Source of the DNA: Duganella sp. OV510
Lineage (GTDB): Bacteria; Pseudomonadota; Gammaproteobacteria; Burkholderiales; Burkholderiaceae_D
Direction of reading: 5' to 3'
Assembly: GCF_900100205.1 (NCBI RefSeq)
Contig: NZ_FNEQ01000001.1
Coordinates: 1,240,001 to 1,304,000, forward strand
DNA length: 64,000 nt
Shown: positions 46,518-54,648 of the stretch, one piece after another
Position numbering within the stretch: the first letter of the stretch is position 1
How the letters are laid out: each line of letters starts with the position of its first letter
Position numbers and translations under genes: made by a program
The notes under the pieces: model-generated
The model's input: only the letters and a program-made list of their open reading frames with translations
The model's database searches: none
Told to the model about the DNA's origin: nothing

Positions 46518-48554
46518 TTACTGTTCAGAATTCTTGTTACGGAAAAATTCGAACACAACTTCCTGCTCGCGCGTGCGCTTGAAGGACGGCAGGCTTTGCC
46601 AGATACGCTTGCCGTAAGGCTTGGAAATCACCCGCGGATCGCACAGCATCAGCACGCCGCGATCGTTCTCGTCGCGGATCAAACGGCCGGCGCCCTGCTT
46701 CAGGTTGATGATCGCTTCCGGCAAAGTGTGATGCATAAAGCCGTTTTTACCCTGCTTTTCCATCACCTCAATCCGCGCGGCCAGCACCGGATCATCCGGT
46801 GGTGCGAATGGCAATTTATCAATAATCACCAGCGACAATGCATCACCACGGACGTCCACGCCCTCCCAGAAACTTTGCGATCCGATCAACACGCCGTTGC
46901 CGGCCTTACGGAACTGGTCCAGCAATTCGGTACGGCCCTTGTCGCCCTGGACGAACAGCGGATACGGCAGGCCGCGCTTTTCAAACTCATCGCGCAGGCG
47001 TTCGGCGGCGCGTTTCACCGCACGCAAAGTCGTGCATAACAGGAAAGTTTTGCCGCCAGCCGCTTCGATGATCGGCAAGGCCAGGTCCAGCACCGCGTCC
47101 GTGTAGCCGAAGGAATTCGGGTCCGGCAAGCCGGTCGGCACGTACAAAATGCCCTGATCCTCGTAGTTGAACGGGCTGGGCCAGGACATCGATGGTTCGT
47201 CCGTCAGTCCCATCTGCTCGGAAAAGTGACTGAAATCCTTTTTCACCGCCAGCGTCGCCGAGGTAAAGATCCAGCTGCGCGGCACGCCCTCACGCTGACC
47301 GGCGAAAATCGGCGCGATCGACAACGGCGTCTTGTGCAGCTGCAGCGATGAGGCATAGGCTTCCACCCAGAATACCGCTTCCTCGCCCTTGGCCACTTTG
47401 GCTTTCGGATCGAATTTCCAGGCGGCCAGACGTGAAACCAGGTCCAGGCCGCGCTGACGGCACTGCTCCAGCGTTTCCGCGCGCTCGGCCTGCGTTTCCA
47501 GCACCGCCATCATGCCGTCCAGCTCGTCTTTCAGCGTTTGCAGCGCCGGGAAGAAGTCGCTTGACGGCGCGATCTGCGGCAGCGACAGGCGCACGATGTC
47601 TTGCGGGAACGTCAGGCGCAGGTCGCGCGCTGCCTTCTCCACCACCGTCACCACCTTGCCCCAGTCGGCGCCGTCGCGGGCGTTCGACAAGCCTTCGGCC
47701 AGCACATCGCGGCACAGTTCCAGCACTTGCGAGGTCGAAAACGTGTCGCCAAAGAACAAGGTGGCGGTGTCCGGCAGCTGGTGCGCCTCATCGAAGATAA
47801 TCGTGTTGGCGGACGGCAGCAGCTCGGCCACGCCGGAATCCTTCAGCGCCACGTCGGCAAAGAACAGGTGGTGGTTGACCACCACCACATCGGCCTGCTG
47901 CGCTTCCTTGCGCGCCTTCATGATGAAGCAGTCCTGGTAATACTGGCATTCCGCGCCCATGCAATTGTCGCGGGTCGAGGTCACTAGATTCCAGATCAGC
48001 GCGTTTTCCGGCACGCGCGCCAGCTCGGCCTTGTCGCCGGTCTTGGTCATTTTCAGGAAACGCGAGATTTCGCGCAGGTGGCCGACATCGTCGCGCGACG
48101 TCATGCGGCCATTCTGCAGCGTGCGTTCCAGATGATAGTGGCACAGGTAGTTGGAACGTCCCTTCAGCAGCGCCACCGACACCGGCGCCTGCAGGGCGGC
48201 CCGCACGGTCGGGATATCGCGCAGGAACAACTGGTCCTGCAAGTTCTTGGTACCGGTGGAGACAATCGTCTTGCCGCCCCACAGCAGCGCCGGCACCAGA
48301 TAGGCGAAGGTCTTGCCCGTGCCCGTGCCGGCCTCGGCGATCAGCGTGGTCTGGCCGGCGATGGCAGACGCCACCGCCTTGGCCATCTCGGTCTGCGAGC
48401 GGCGCGGACGGAAATCGCCGACAGCCGGTCCCAGCGGACCACCGGCGCCGAACAGGCGCTCGACCTCGGAGTCATATTTGCCGGGAGGCTGTTCAGGCGT
48501 GGCGCCGATGACGGCGGGCGTGGCGTCGCTGGACGGTGGGAGGTGTTCGGTCAA
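46518..48554 (-). CDS. DinG/YoaA-type ATP-dependent DNA helicase (XPD-like)
   Basis: This 678-residue superfamily 2 helicase has Walker A EAGTGTGKTFAYLVPAL, iron-sulfur cysteines (YLCHYH, DNCMGAECQYYQDC), the DEAH box (IIFDEAHQLPD), and C-terminal motif VI (LKQGAGRLIRDENDRG). The [4Fe-4S] cluster group is shared by DinG, YoaA and XPD, which unwind damaged or structured DNA and R-loops. By length and N-terminus it is closer to YoaA, so no symbol is given. It lies just downstream of a DUF465 gene. Confidence 0.92.
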   Translation of the reverse strand: MTEHLPPSSDATPAVIGATPEQPPGKYDSEVERLFGAGGPLGPAVGDFRPRRSQTEMAKAVASAIAGQTTLIAEAGTGTGKTFAYLVPALLWGGKTIVSTGTKNLQDQLFLRDIPTVRAALQAPVSVALLKGRSNYLCHYHLERTLQNGRMTSRDDVGHLREISRFLKMTKTGDKAELARVPENALIWNLVTSTRDNCMGAECQYYQDCFIMKARKEAQQADVVVVNHHLFFADVALKDSGVAELLPSANTIIFDEAHQLPDTATLFFGDTFSTSQVLELCRDVLAEGLSNARDGADWGKVVTVVEKAARDLRLTFPQDIVRLSLPQIAPSSDFFPALQTLKDELDGMMAVLETQAERAETLEQCRQRGLDLVSRLAAWKFDPKAKVAKGEEAVFWVEAYASSLQLHKTPLSIAPIFAGQREGVPRSWIFTSATLAVKKDFSHFSEQMGLTDEPSMSWPSPFNYEDQGILYVPTGLPDPNSFGYTDAVLDLALPIIEAAGGKTFLLCTTLRAVKRAAERLRDEFEKRGLPYPLFVQGDKGRTELLDQFRKAGNGVLIGSQSFWEGVDVRGDALSLVIIDKLPFAPPDDPVLAARIEVMEKQGKNGFMHHTLPEAIINLKQGAGRLIRDENDRGVLMLCDPRVISKPYGKRIWQSLPSFKRTREQEVVFEFFRNKNSEQ

Positions 48555-48579
48555 AATAAACTTCGTAGTGGCGTTCGGC

Positions 48580-48780
48580 TCAGGCCGGCACGTCCGGCAC
48601 TAATTGCATCTTCAGCAGCGTGATATGGTCCTTCAGTTGCAGCTTGCGCTTCTTGAGGCGGCGCAATTGCAGTTGATCGTGGTGGCCGTCCAGGGTGAGC
48701 ATGTCAATAACCGCGTCCAGATCGCGGTGTTCGACGTCGAGTTCGATCAAACGACGCTGGATATCTTGTACATCAGTCAT
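48580..48780 (-). CDS. DUF465 (YdcH-like) small coiled-coil protein
   Basis: This 66-residue protein begins MTDVQDIQRRLIELDVEHRD and ends LKKRKLQLKDHITLLKMQLV. It matches the DUF465 pattern: a short helical hairpin with a lysine-rich LKKxKLxLKDxI turn. The family is widespread in Proteobacteria with unknown function. It is 25 bases upstream of the helicase gene on the same strand and probably co-transcribed. Confidence 0.88.
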   Translation of the reverse strand: MTDVQDIQRRLIELDVEHRDLDAVIDMLTLDGHHDQLQLRRLKKRKLQLKDHITLLKMQLVPDVPA

Positions 48781-48895
48781 ATTTCTCAGCCAAATGGTTT
48801 CACTTGAACAACACTTTTGCTAACCCCGTTGCATACAAACTGCGACACGGTGCATAGTTTAATCTACGGCGCGCCGGACGCCAACAAATGATCTT

Positions 48896-49675
48896 ATGAG
48901 CCATTATAAAATCGAGGCTGGCACCGCGCAGCACGCCGGTAGCCGGCCGCAGCAAAACGACCGCGTGGCGCTATTCACCGCCGCGCAGGCGCCGGGCTAT
49001 GTGCTGGCGGTGCTGGCCGATGGCAATCACAACGCCGTCGCGCCAGATCAGGTACTGCTGACCAGCAAGCATTTGTTCGACGAATTCCGCGCCAGCGACA
49101 GCTCCAGCCTGCCCCGCCTGCAGCAACTGTTGCGCGACATCGCCCAGGAAGCCCACCACGTCATCAAGATGAATCCGATTGCCGCCTCAGCCGAGCCGCA
49201 CAGCGCACTGGCGCTGCTGGTGTTGACGCCGCAGGCGCAGGCAGTGTGGGCGCATGTGGGCGACGCCCGCATTTACCGCTTCAGCGGCGAAGCCTGCACC
49301 ATGCGTACCAATGACGCTGAATACATCGCCCATCTGGTCGAGCATGACAAACTGCCGCTGGAGGCCGCCAAAAAACATCGCGGCGCGCGCCTGTTGAATA
49401 ATGCGTTGGGCAACAGCATGAAAGATCCCTTCGTCAGCTTCGGCACGCATGAAGGGTTGCAAGCCGGCGACGCGCTGATGCTGTGCTCGGACGGCCTGTG
49501 GCAATGGTTCCGGCCGGAAGAACTGGCGGCGGCGGTGGCGCGCAACACGCCGCGCCAGGCCGCCGAACGGCTGATCGCCAAGGCCGGCGAACGGGCGCAG
49601 GGAAAGGGCGACAACTGCTCGATGGCCATCATCAAGCTGCTGGCGCCAGGCGCCCGCGCGGCGCGCGCCGTGTAA
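48896..49675 (+). CDS. PP2C-family serine/threonine phosphatase
   Basis: This 259-residue protein begins MSHYKIEAGTAQHAGSRPQQ and has the PP2C metal-binding frame: LAVLADGNHNA (first metal Asp; the usual DGMGG is replaced by DGNHN), WAHVGDARIYRF, LMLCSDGLWQWF and KGDNCSMAII. Such phosphatases reverse Ser/Thr phosphorylation by Hanks-type kinases. A Hanks-type kinase is encoded 10 kb away at 59633. The gene ends one base before the stop of a convergent secreted-protein gene. Confidence 0.88.
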   Translation: MSHYKIEAGTAQHAGSRPQQNDRVALFTAAQAPGYVLAVLADGNHNAVAPDQVLLTSKHLFDEFRASDSSSLPRLQQLLRDIAQEAHHVIKMNPIAASAEPHSALALLVLTPQAQAVWAHVGDARIYRFSGEACTMRTNDAEYIAHLVEHDKLPLEAAKKHRGARLLNNALGNSMKDPFVSFGTHEGLQAGDALMLCSDGLWQWFRPEELAAAVARNTPRQAAERLIAKAGERAQGKGDNCSMAIIKLLAPGARAARAV

Positions 49676-49676
49676 G

Positions 49677-50327
49677 CTATTTGGCCGGCGCCGGCTGCGC
49701 AGCAGCCTTCTTCTCGGCAGCGGCCTCTTTCTCGGCAGCCTTGCGTGCCTTCTCCTCGTTTTCCGCTTTCTTGCGGGCGACGATGTCCTGGCGGCGCTGC
49801 GATTCGCTCTGCTTGCGCTCGAACGCGTCGACATTCGCGGCGCGCTTGGCGGCATTGGCCGCATCCTGCTGCGCCTGGCGTTTCAGCTTGGCTTCGTGCT
49901 GGGCTTCGCGGTCGGCCACGCGCGGGCCGGTTGGCGCCTTCGGCTCGGCATGTTCTTCCTTCGGCGCTTTGGGCGGCTGGGCGGCACGCGTTGCCGCTTC
50001 CTCGGCGTCCTTGCGGGTGCGCTCGGCCAGGTCGGCATCGCGCTTGGCAACCGAGGCGACCCGCTTGAAGTGTTCGGCATCGACCTCGCGCGCGCGGATC
50101 TCGGCCAGCGCGACACGGCGCTTTTCCTTGGCCTTGTCCAGGCAGTTGTTGACGAAGAACTTGGTGTAGCACTCGCGCTCGCTGGCGGAGAATTCCCCTT
50201 CCACCGCGTCACGGTCCTTGCTCACCTTCACCAGGGCGGCATCGGCCTGCTCGACCGACTGCACCTGCTGGGCTTGCGCCGCTGCGCTCAGCACAGCCAG
50301 CGCGATCATTATAAAACGGGCTTTCAT
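49677..50327 (-). CDS. Secreted charged coiled-coil protein
   Basis: This 216-residue protein has a signal peptide (MKARFIMIALAVLSAAAQAQ), then a short region with two cysteines (ERECYTKFFVNNCLDKAK). From about residue 85 there is a highly charged Lys/Ala/Glu-rich helix-forming tail (EKARKAAEKEAAAEKKAAA). It probably forms a periplasmic coiled coil. AAGGA precedes ATG 50327, and the longer frame upstream is a shadow of zapE. It lies 11 bases after zapE on the same strand. Function unknown. Confidence 0.8.
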   Translation of the reverse strand: MKARFIMIALAVLSAAAQAQQVQSVEQADAALVKVSKDRDAVEGEFSASERECYTKFFVNNCLDKAKEKRRVALAEIRAREVDAEHFKRVASVAKRDADLAERTRKDAEEAATRAAQPPKAPKEEHAEPKAPTGPRVADREAQHEAKLKRQAQQDAANAAKRAANVDAFERKQSESQRRQDIVARKKAENEEKARKAAEKEAAAEKKAAAQPAPAK

Positions 50328-50338
50328 CAGTCTATCCT

Positions 50339-51436
50339 TCACGACAGCGACGCGGCGGCGCCACGCTGCTGGCGGTTCATGTATTCCTGCGACTGCATCT
50401 CGACGATGCGCGACACGGTACGGTGGAACTCGTTGGCCATGGCGCCGGTGGTGTACAGCTCCTCCGGCTCGACTTCGGCCGACATCAGCAGCTTCACGCC
50501 TTGATCGTAGAACACATCGATCAGCCAGGTGAAGCGGCGCGCCTCCGACGACATCGAGGCCGACATCATCGGCACACCGGACAATATCACGGTATGGAAA
50601 CGGCTGGCGATTTCCAGGTAATCGTTCTGCGAACGCGGACCGCCGCACAGCGTGTGGAAGTCGAACCAGATGATGGTGCCGGCACGGCGCAGCGAGCGGA
50701 TTTCACGCGCCTCGATGCGGATCACCGGATCTTCGTCGGCGGTTTCGGCGACGCTGGCGTAGGCAGCGCGCAGCGCCTCATCGGTCTTGGCGTTGAGCGG
50801 CGTGTAATACGCCTCGACCTGCTCCAGCGCGCGGCCGCGATAGTCGATGCCGGCGTCGATATTCATCACGTCCAGCTTTTCGTACAGCAGCGCGATGGTC
50901 GGCAGAATGCGGTCGCGGTGCAGACCGTCCGGATACAGCAGCTCGGGATCGTAGTTCGAGGTCATGATGAAGGACACACCATTGTCGAACAGCGCCTTCA
51001 GCAGGTTGTACATGATCATGGCGTCGGCCACGTCCGAGATATGGAACTCGTCGAAGCAGATCAGCCGGTATTTCTTGGCGACGCGCTTGGCCACCTCGTC
51101 CAGCGGGTCGGCCACGCCGCGCAGCTCGTCCAGCTGACGGTGCACATCGCGCATGAATTCGTGGAAGTGCAGGCGCGTCTTGCGCACCAGCGGCACCACC
51201 GAGAAGAAGCTGTCCATCAGGAAGGACTTGCCACGGCCCACGCCGCCCCACATGTACACGCCTTTCGGCACGGCCGGACGGTTGATCAGGCGCCGGAAAG
51301 TGCTGGAGCGTTGCGACTTGTACTCCACCCATTCGTCATAGCATTGCTGCAGACGGGTGATGGCGCGCTGCTGCGCCTCGTCGGGCTTGTAGCCGCGCTG
51401 CGACAGCGCGTTGTGGTAGTACTCTTGGACGTTCAT
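50339..51436 (-). CDS. zapE: Cell division protein ZapE (AFG1-like ATPase)
   Basis: This 365-residue protein begins MNVQEYYHNALSQRGYKPDE. The Walker A motif is MWGGVGRGKSFLMDSFF, Walker B is RLICFDEFHISD, and the later SRFHTVILSGVPMM and ARRFTWLIDVFYD segments are typical of the AFG1/ZapE family. ZapE binds FtsZ and affects division at late stages. It is downstream of lpdA beyond a terminator. Confidence 0.95.
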   Translation of the reverse strand: MNVQEYYHNALSQRGYKPDEAQQRAITRLQQCYDEWVEYKSQRSSTFRRLINRPAVPKGVYMWGGVGRGKSFLMDSFFSVVPLVRKTRLHFHEFMRDVHRQLDELRGVADPLDEVAKRVAKKYRLICFDEFHISDVADAMIMYNLLKALFDNGVSFIMTSNYDPELLYPDGLHRDRILPTIALLYEKLDVMNIDAGIDYRGRALEQVEAYYTPLNAKTDEALRAAYASVAETADEDPVIRIEAREIRSLRRAGTIIWFDFHTLCGGPRSQNDYLEIASRFHTVILSGVPMMSASMSSEARRFTWLIDVFYDQGVKLLMSAEVEPEELYTTGAMANEFHRTVSRIVEMQSQEYMNRQQRGAAASLS

Positions 51437-51451
51437 AGTTTCAATCTGCAC

Positions 51452-51482
51452 AAACAAAAACGGCGGGCCATGACGGCCCGCC
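51452..51482 (-). terminator. Terminator after lpdA
   Basis: On the minus strand the 8-bp GC stem GGCGGGCC / GGCCCGCC is followed by GTTTTTGTTTG. It closes the odhAB-lpdA operon. Confidence 0.88.
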
Positions 51483-51504
51483 CTGTCACCAAGCTACATC
51501 AGGC

Positions 51505-52935
51505 TTAGAAATTCAGCGTGCGCTTGTCGATCGCCAGCGCCGCTTCTTTGGTTGCTTCCGACAGCGAAGGGTGAGCGTGGCAGATGCGCGCGATATCTTC
51601 AGCCGAAGCCTTGAACTCCATCGCCACCACGGCTTCCGAAATCAGCTCCGACGCCATCGGGCCGATGATGTGCACGCCGAGGATTTCGTCGGTGTTGGCA
51701 TCGGCCAGGAACTTGACCATGCCCGAGGTATCGCCCAGCGCACGTGCGCGGCCGTTGGCCAGGAATGGGAAGGTGCCGGCTTTGTAAGCGACGCCGTCGG
51801 CCTTCAGTTGCTGCTCGGTGCGGCCTACCCACGCGATTTCCGGCGAGGTGTAGATCACCCAGGGAATGGTGGCAAAGTTGGTGTGGCCGTGCTGGCCAGC
51901 CATGCGCTCGGCAACCGCAACGCCCTCTTCTTCCGCCTTGTGCGCCAGCATCGGGCCGCGTACCACGTCGCCGATGGCCCATACGCCTGGCAGGTTGGTT
52001 TTGCAGTCGTCATCGACCGCCACGAAGCCGCGCTCGTCCAGCGCCAGGCCGACTTTGTCGGCGGCCAGGCCGTTGGTATTCGGGGTGCGGCCGATCGACA
52101 CGATCAGCTTGTCGAACACGGCGGTGTTGGCTTCGCCCTTGGCATTGTCGTATTCAACGGTGACGTTGTTCGCGCCCTTGGTGATCTTGCCGATCTTGCA
52201 GCCGAGGTTGATGTTCAGGCCCTGCTTGGTGAACAGCTTGTTGGCTTCCTTGGCGATCTGCTCGTCGACGGCGCCGAGGAAGGTCGGCAGACCTTCCAGC
52301 ACGGTCACTTCCGAACCCAGGCGACGCCATACCGAACCCATTTCCAGGCCGATGACGCCAGCGCCGATCACGCCCAGCTTGGCCGGCACGTCGCCGATCG
52401 CCAGTGCGCCGGTGTTCGACAGGATCAGTTGCTCGTCGAATTCTGCGCCTGGCAGGGCACGGGCGTTCGAGCCGGTAGCGATGATGACTTGCTTGGCAAC
52501 GATGCTTTCGTTGGCTGGCGCCGAGATGGCCAGCGGGTAGCCTTCAGCGGTGGCGGCGCCGGCGAACGATGCCAGGCCGTGGAAGAAGGTGACCTTGTTT
52601 TTCTTGAACAGGAACAGGATGCCGTCGTTGTTTTGCTTCACAACGGTGTCCTTGCGCTTGATCATTTGCGGCAGGTTCAGCGACAGGCCGGCAACATCAA
52701 TGCCGTGATCCTTGAACGCGTGACCGGCGTGCTCGAAGTGCTCCGACGATTGCAGCAGCGCTTTCGATGGAATGCAACCAACGTTGGTGCAGGTGCCGCC
52801 TGGTGCCGGACCGCCCTTTTCGTTTGCCCAGGCGTCCACGCAGGCTACCGAGAAGCCCAGCTGTGCGGCGCGGATGGCGGCGATGTAACCGCCAGGACCG
52901 GCGCCGATAACTACTACGTCAAATTGTTTACTCAT
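51505..52935 (-). CDS. lpdA: Dihydrolipoyl dehydrogenase (E3 of 2-oxoglutarate dehydrogenase)
   Basis: This 476-residue flavoenzyme begins [20 protein letters not shown] with the FAD-binding GxGxxG. The redox disulfide is in [16 protein letters not shown], the NAD-binding motif is [17 protein letters not shown], and the C-terminal interface has [16 protein letters not shown] with the catalytic His/Glu. It reoxidises the lipoyl groups carried by OdhB. It is the last gene of the odhA-odhB-PspC-lpdA operon. Confidence 0.98.
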   Translation of the reverse strand: MSKQFDVVVIGAGPGGYIAAIRAAQLGFSVACVDAWANEKGGPAPGGTCTNVGCIPSKALLQSSEHFEHAGHAFKDHGIDVAGLSLNLPQMIKRKDTVVKQNNDGILFLFKKNKVTFFHGLASFAGAATAEGYPLAISAPANESIVAKQVIIATGSNARALPGAEFDEQLILSNTGALAIGDVPAKLGVIGAGVIGLEMGSVWRRLGSEVTVLEGLPTFLGAVDEQIAKEANKLFTKQGLNINLGCKIGKITKGANNVTVEYDNAKGEANTAVFDKLIVSIGRTPNTNGLAADKVGLALDERGFVAVDDDCKTNLPGVWAIGDVVRGPMLAHKAEEEGVAVAERMAGQHGHTNFATIPWVIYTSPEIAWVGRTEQQLKADGVAYKAGTFPFLANGRARALGDTSGMVKFLADANTDEILGVHIIGPMASELISEAVVAMEFKASAEDIARICHAHPSLSEATKEAALAIDKRTLNF

Positions 52936-52938
52936 TTT

Positions 52939-53259
52939 TTAATTTCCAATCAGTTCGTCTTCTGGAACGAAGATCCATAACAGGATGTAGATGGCGAGGC
53001 CGAAACCGAAGGTGCAGACAAACAGCACAAACAGCAGGCGCCAGATCCACGACTCGACACCACTGATGCGGCCCAGTCCACCGCACACGCCGCCTAGCCA
53101 GCGGTCGGTGCGCGAACGGCGCAAGGTGGTGATGTCGCTGGTGGCGCCAGGCGCCTGGCCATTCAGCAAACGGGCTTTGGCGGCGGCGAACTCTTCGTCC
53201 GACAGCGCGCCCGCCTGGTGCAGCTCGTGCAAACGCTTGATTTCTTCAGCAACGCTCAT
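52939..53259 (-). CDS. SHOCT-PspC domain membrane protein embedded in the odh operon
   Basis: This 106-residue protein has a short N-terminal SHOCT-type motif (IKRLHELHQAGALSDEEFAA) and a PspC domain (RSRTDRWLGGVCGGLGRISG) with one C-terminal membrane helix (WIWRLLFVLFVCTFGFGLAI). PspC proteins sense inner-membrane stress with the phage-shock system. No other psp gene is present. It starts 55 bases after odhB and ends three bases before lpdA, so it must be co-transcribed with them. Confidence 0.88.
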   Translation of the reverse strand: MSVAEEIKRLHELHQAGALSDEEFAAAKARLLNGQAPGATSDITTLRRSRTDRWLGGVCGGLGRISGVESWIWRLLFVLFVCTFGFGLAIYILLWIFVPEDELIGN

Positions 53260-53279
53260 GCAAGACCTTCCTGAGAACT

Positions 53280-53301
53280 CCCGAAGCCGCGCGGCTTCGG
53301 G
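53280..53301 (-). other. Intercistronic hairpin between odhB and the PspC gene
   Basis: A perfect 9-bp stem (CCCGAAGCC / GGCTTCGGG) with a 4-nt loop and no T-run. It may stabilise or process the odh transcript or lower downstream expression. Confidence 0.55.
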
Positions 53302-53314
53302 ATCATGCGATGAA

Positions 53315-54571
53315 TTACAGGTCCAGCAGCAGACGTGCAGGATCTTCCAGCGCTTCCTTCATGGCCACCAGGCCCAGCACGGCTTCGCGGCCGTCGATGA
53401 TGCGGTGGTCGTAGGACATCGCCAGGTAGTTCATCGGACGAATAACGATCTGGCCGTTTTCCACCACGGCGCGGTCTTTGGTCGCGTGCACGCCCAGGAT
53501 CGCCGATTGTGGCGGGTTGATGATCGGGGTCGACAGCATCGAGCCGAAGGTGCCGCCGTTCGAGATCGAGAAGGTACCGCCGGTCAGGTCGTCCAGCGTC
53601 AGCTTGCCTTCTTTGGCTTTGGCGCCGAATTCGCCGATTTTCTTCTCGATTTCAGCGATCGACATCTGGTCGGCGTTGCGCAGGATAGGCACCACCAGGC
53701 CACGTGGCGAACCGACAGCGATACCGATGTCGAAGTAGCCGTGGTACAGGATGTCGTTGCCGTCCACCGACGCATTGATTATCGGGTATTTCTTCAGCGC
53801 TGCAACAGCGGCTTTGACGAAGAACGACATGAAGCCCAGCTTGACGCCGTGCTCTTTCTCGAACTTGTCTTTGTACTTGTTGCGCAGTTCCATGACCGGA
53901 GCCATGTTGACTTCGTTGAAGGTGGTCAGGATGGCGTTGGTCGATTGCGATTGCAGCAGGCGCTCGGCGATACGGGCGCGCAGGCGGCTCATCGGCACGC
54001 GCTCTTCCGGACGGTCGCCCAGGTTGGCGGCGGCAGGGGCCGACACTTGCGCCAGCGCTGGCTTGGCGGCTGGTGCGGCCAGTGGCGCAACTGCCGGGGT
54101 CGACGATGCCGAAGCGGCCAGGGCGTCGCCCTTGGTCACGCGGCCATCTTTGCCCGAACCGGCGACATCGCCAGCGCTCAGGCCTTTTTCCGACAGGATC
54201 TTGGCAGCGGCTGGCATCGCCACGTCGCCTTTCGAACCACCGGTGGCGGCGGCCGGTGCAGCAGCAGCGGCAGGAGCGGCGGCCGGGGCAGCCGCAGGCG
54301 CGGCGGCGGCTGGTGCTGCAGCGGCGCCGGCATCGGTGTCGATGATGGCGATGACTTCATCAGCCACCACGGTGCTGCCGTCGCCCTTGATGATCTGTAC
54401 CAGAACACCAGCGGCTGGCGCTGGCAGTTCCAGCACCACTTTATCGGTTTCGATGTCGATCAGGTTTTCGTCGCGCGCTACCGCTTCGCCGATTTTTTTA
54501 TGCCAGGTCAGCATGGTCGCTTCAGCGACGGATTCCGACAGTTGTGGGACTTTGACTTCGATTTGTGCCAT
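53315..54571 (-). CDS. odhB: Dihydrolipoyllysine succinyltransferase (E2 of 2-oxoglutarate dehydrogenase)
   Basis: This 418-residue protein has an N-terminal lipoyl domain with the lipoylated Lys in [14 protein letters not shown], an Ala-rich linker, an E3-binding domain ([20 protein letters not shown]) and a C-terminal catalytic domain ending [17 protein letters not shown] (His and Asp of the HxxxD motif). It transfers succinyl groups to CoA in the TCA cycle. It lies between odhA and the PspC gene. It is also called sucB. Confidence 0.97.
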   Translation of the reverse strand: MAQIEVKVPQLSESVAEATMLTWHKKIGEAVARDENLIDIETDKVVLELPAPAAGVLVQIIKGDGSTVVADEVIAIIDTDAGAAAAPAAAAPAAAPAAAPAAAAAPAAATGGSKGDVAMPAAAKILSEKGLSAGDVAGSGKDGRVTKGDALAASASSTPAVAPLAAPAAKPALAQVSAPAAANLGDRPEERVPMSRLRARIAERLLQSQSTNAILTTFNEVNMAPVMELRNKYKDKFEKEHGVKLGFMSFFVKAAVAALKKYPIINASVDGNDILYHGYFDIGIAVGSPRGLVVPILRNADQMSIAEIEKKIGEFGAKAKEGKLTLDDLTGGTFSISNGGTFGSMLSTPIINPPQSAILGVHATKDRAVVENGQIVIRPMNYLAMSYDHRIIDGREAVLGLVAMKEALEDPARLLLDL

Positions 54572-54600
54572 GAAAAAACTCCGTATATTTTGTTTTTGCG

Positions 54601-54626
54601 GCGCCCGCCGCGTAGCAGCCGGGCGC
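54601..54626 (-). other. Intercistronic hairpin between odhA and odhB
   Basis: GCGCCCG / CGGGCGC stem with a 12-nt loop lies in the odhA-odhB gap. There is no T-run, so a processing or stability role is more likely than termination. Confidence 0.45.
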
Positions 54627-54648
54627 TCCGTTCATAAAGTGGTGACGA

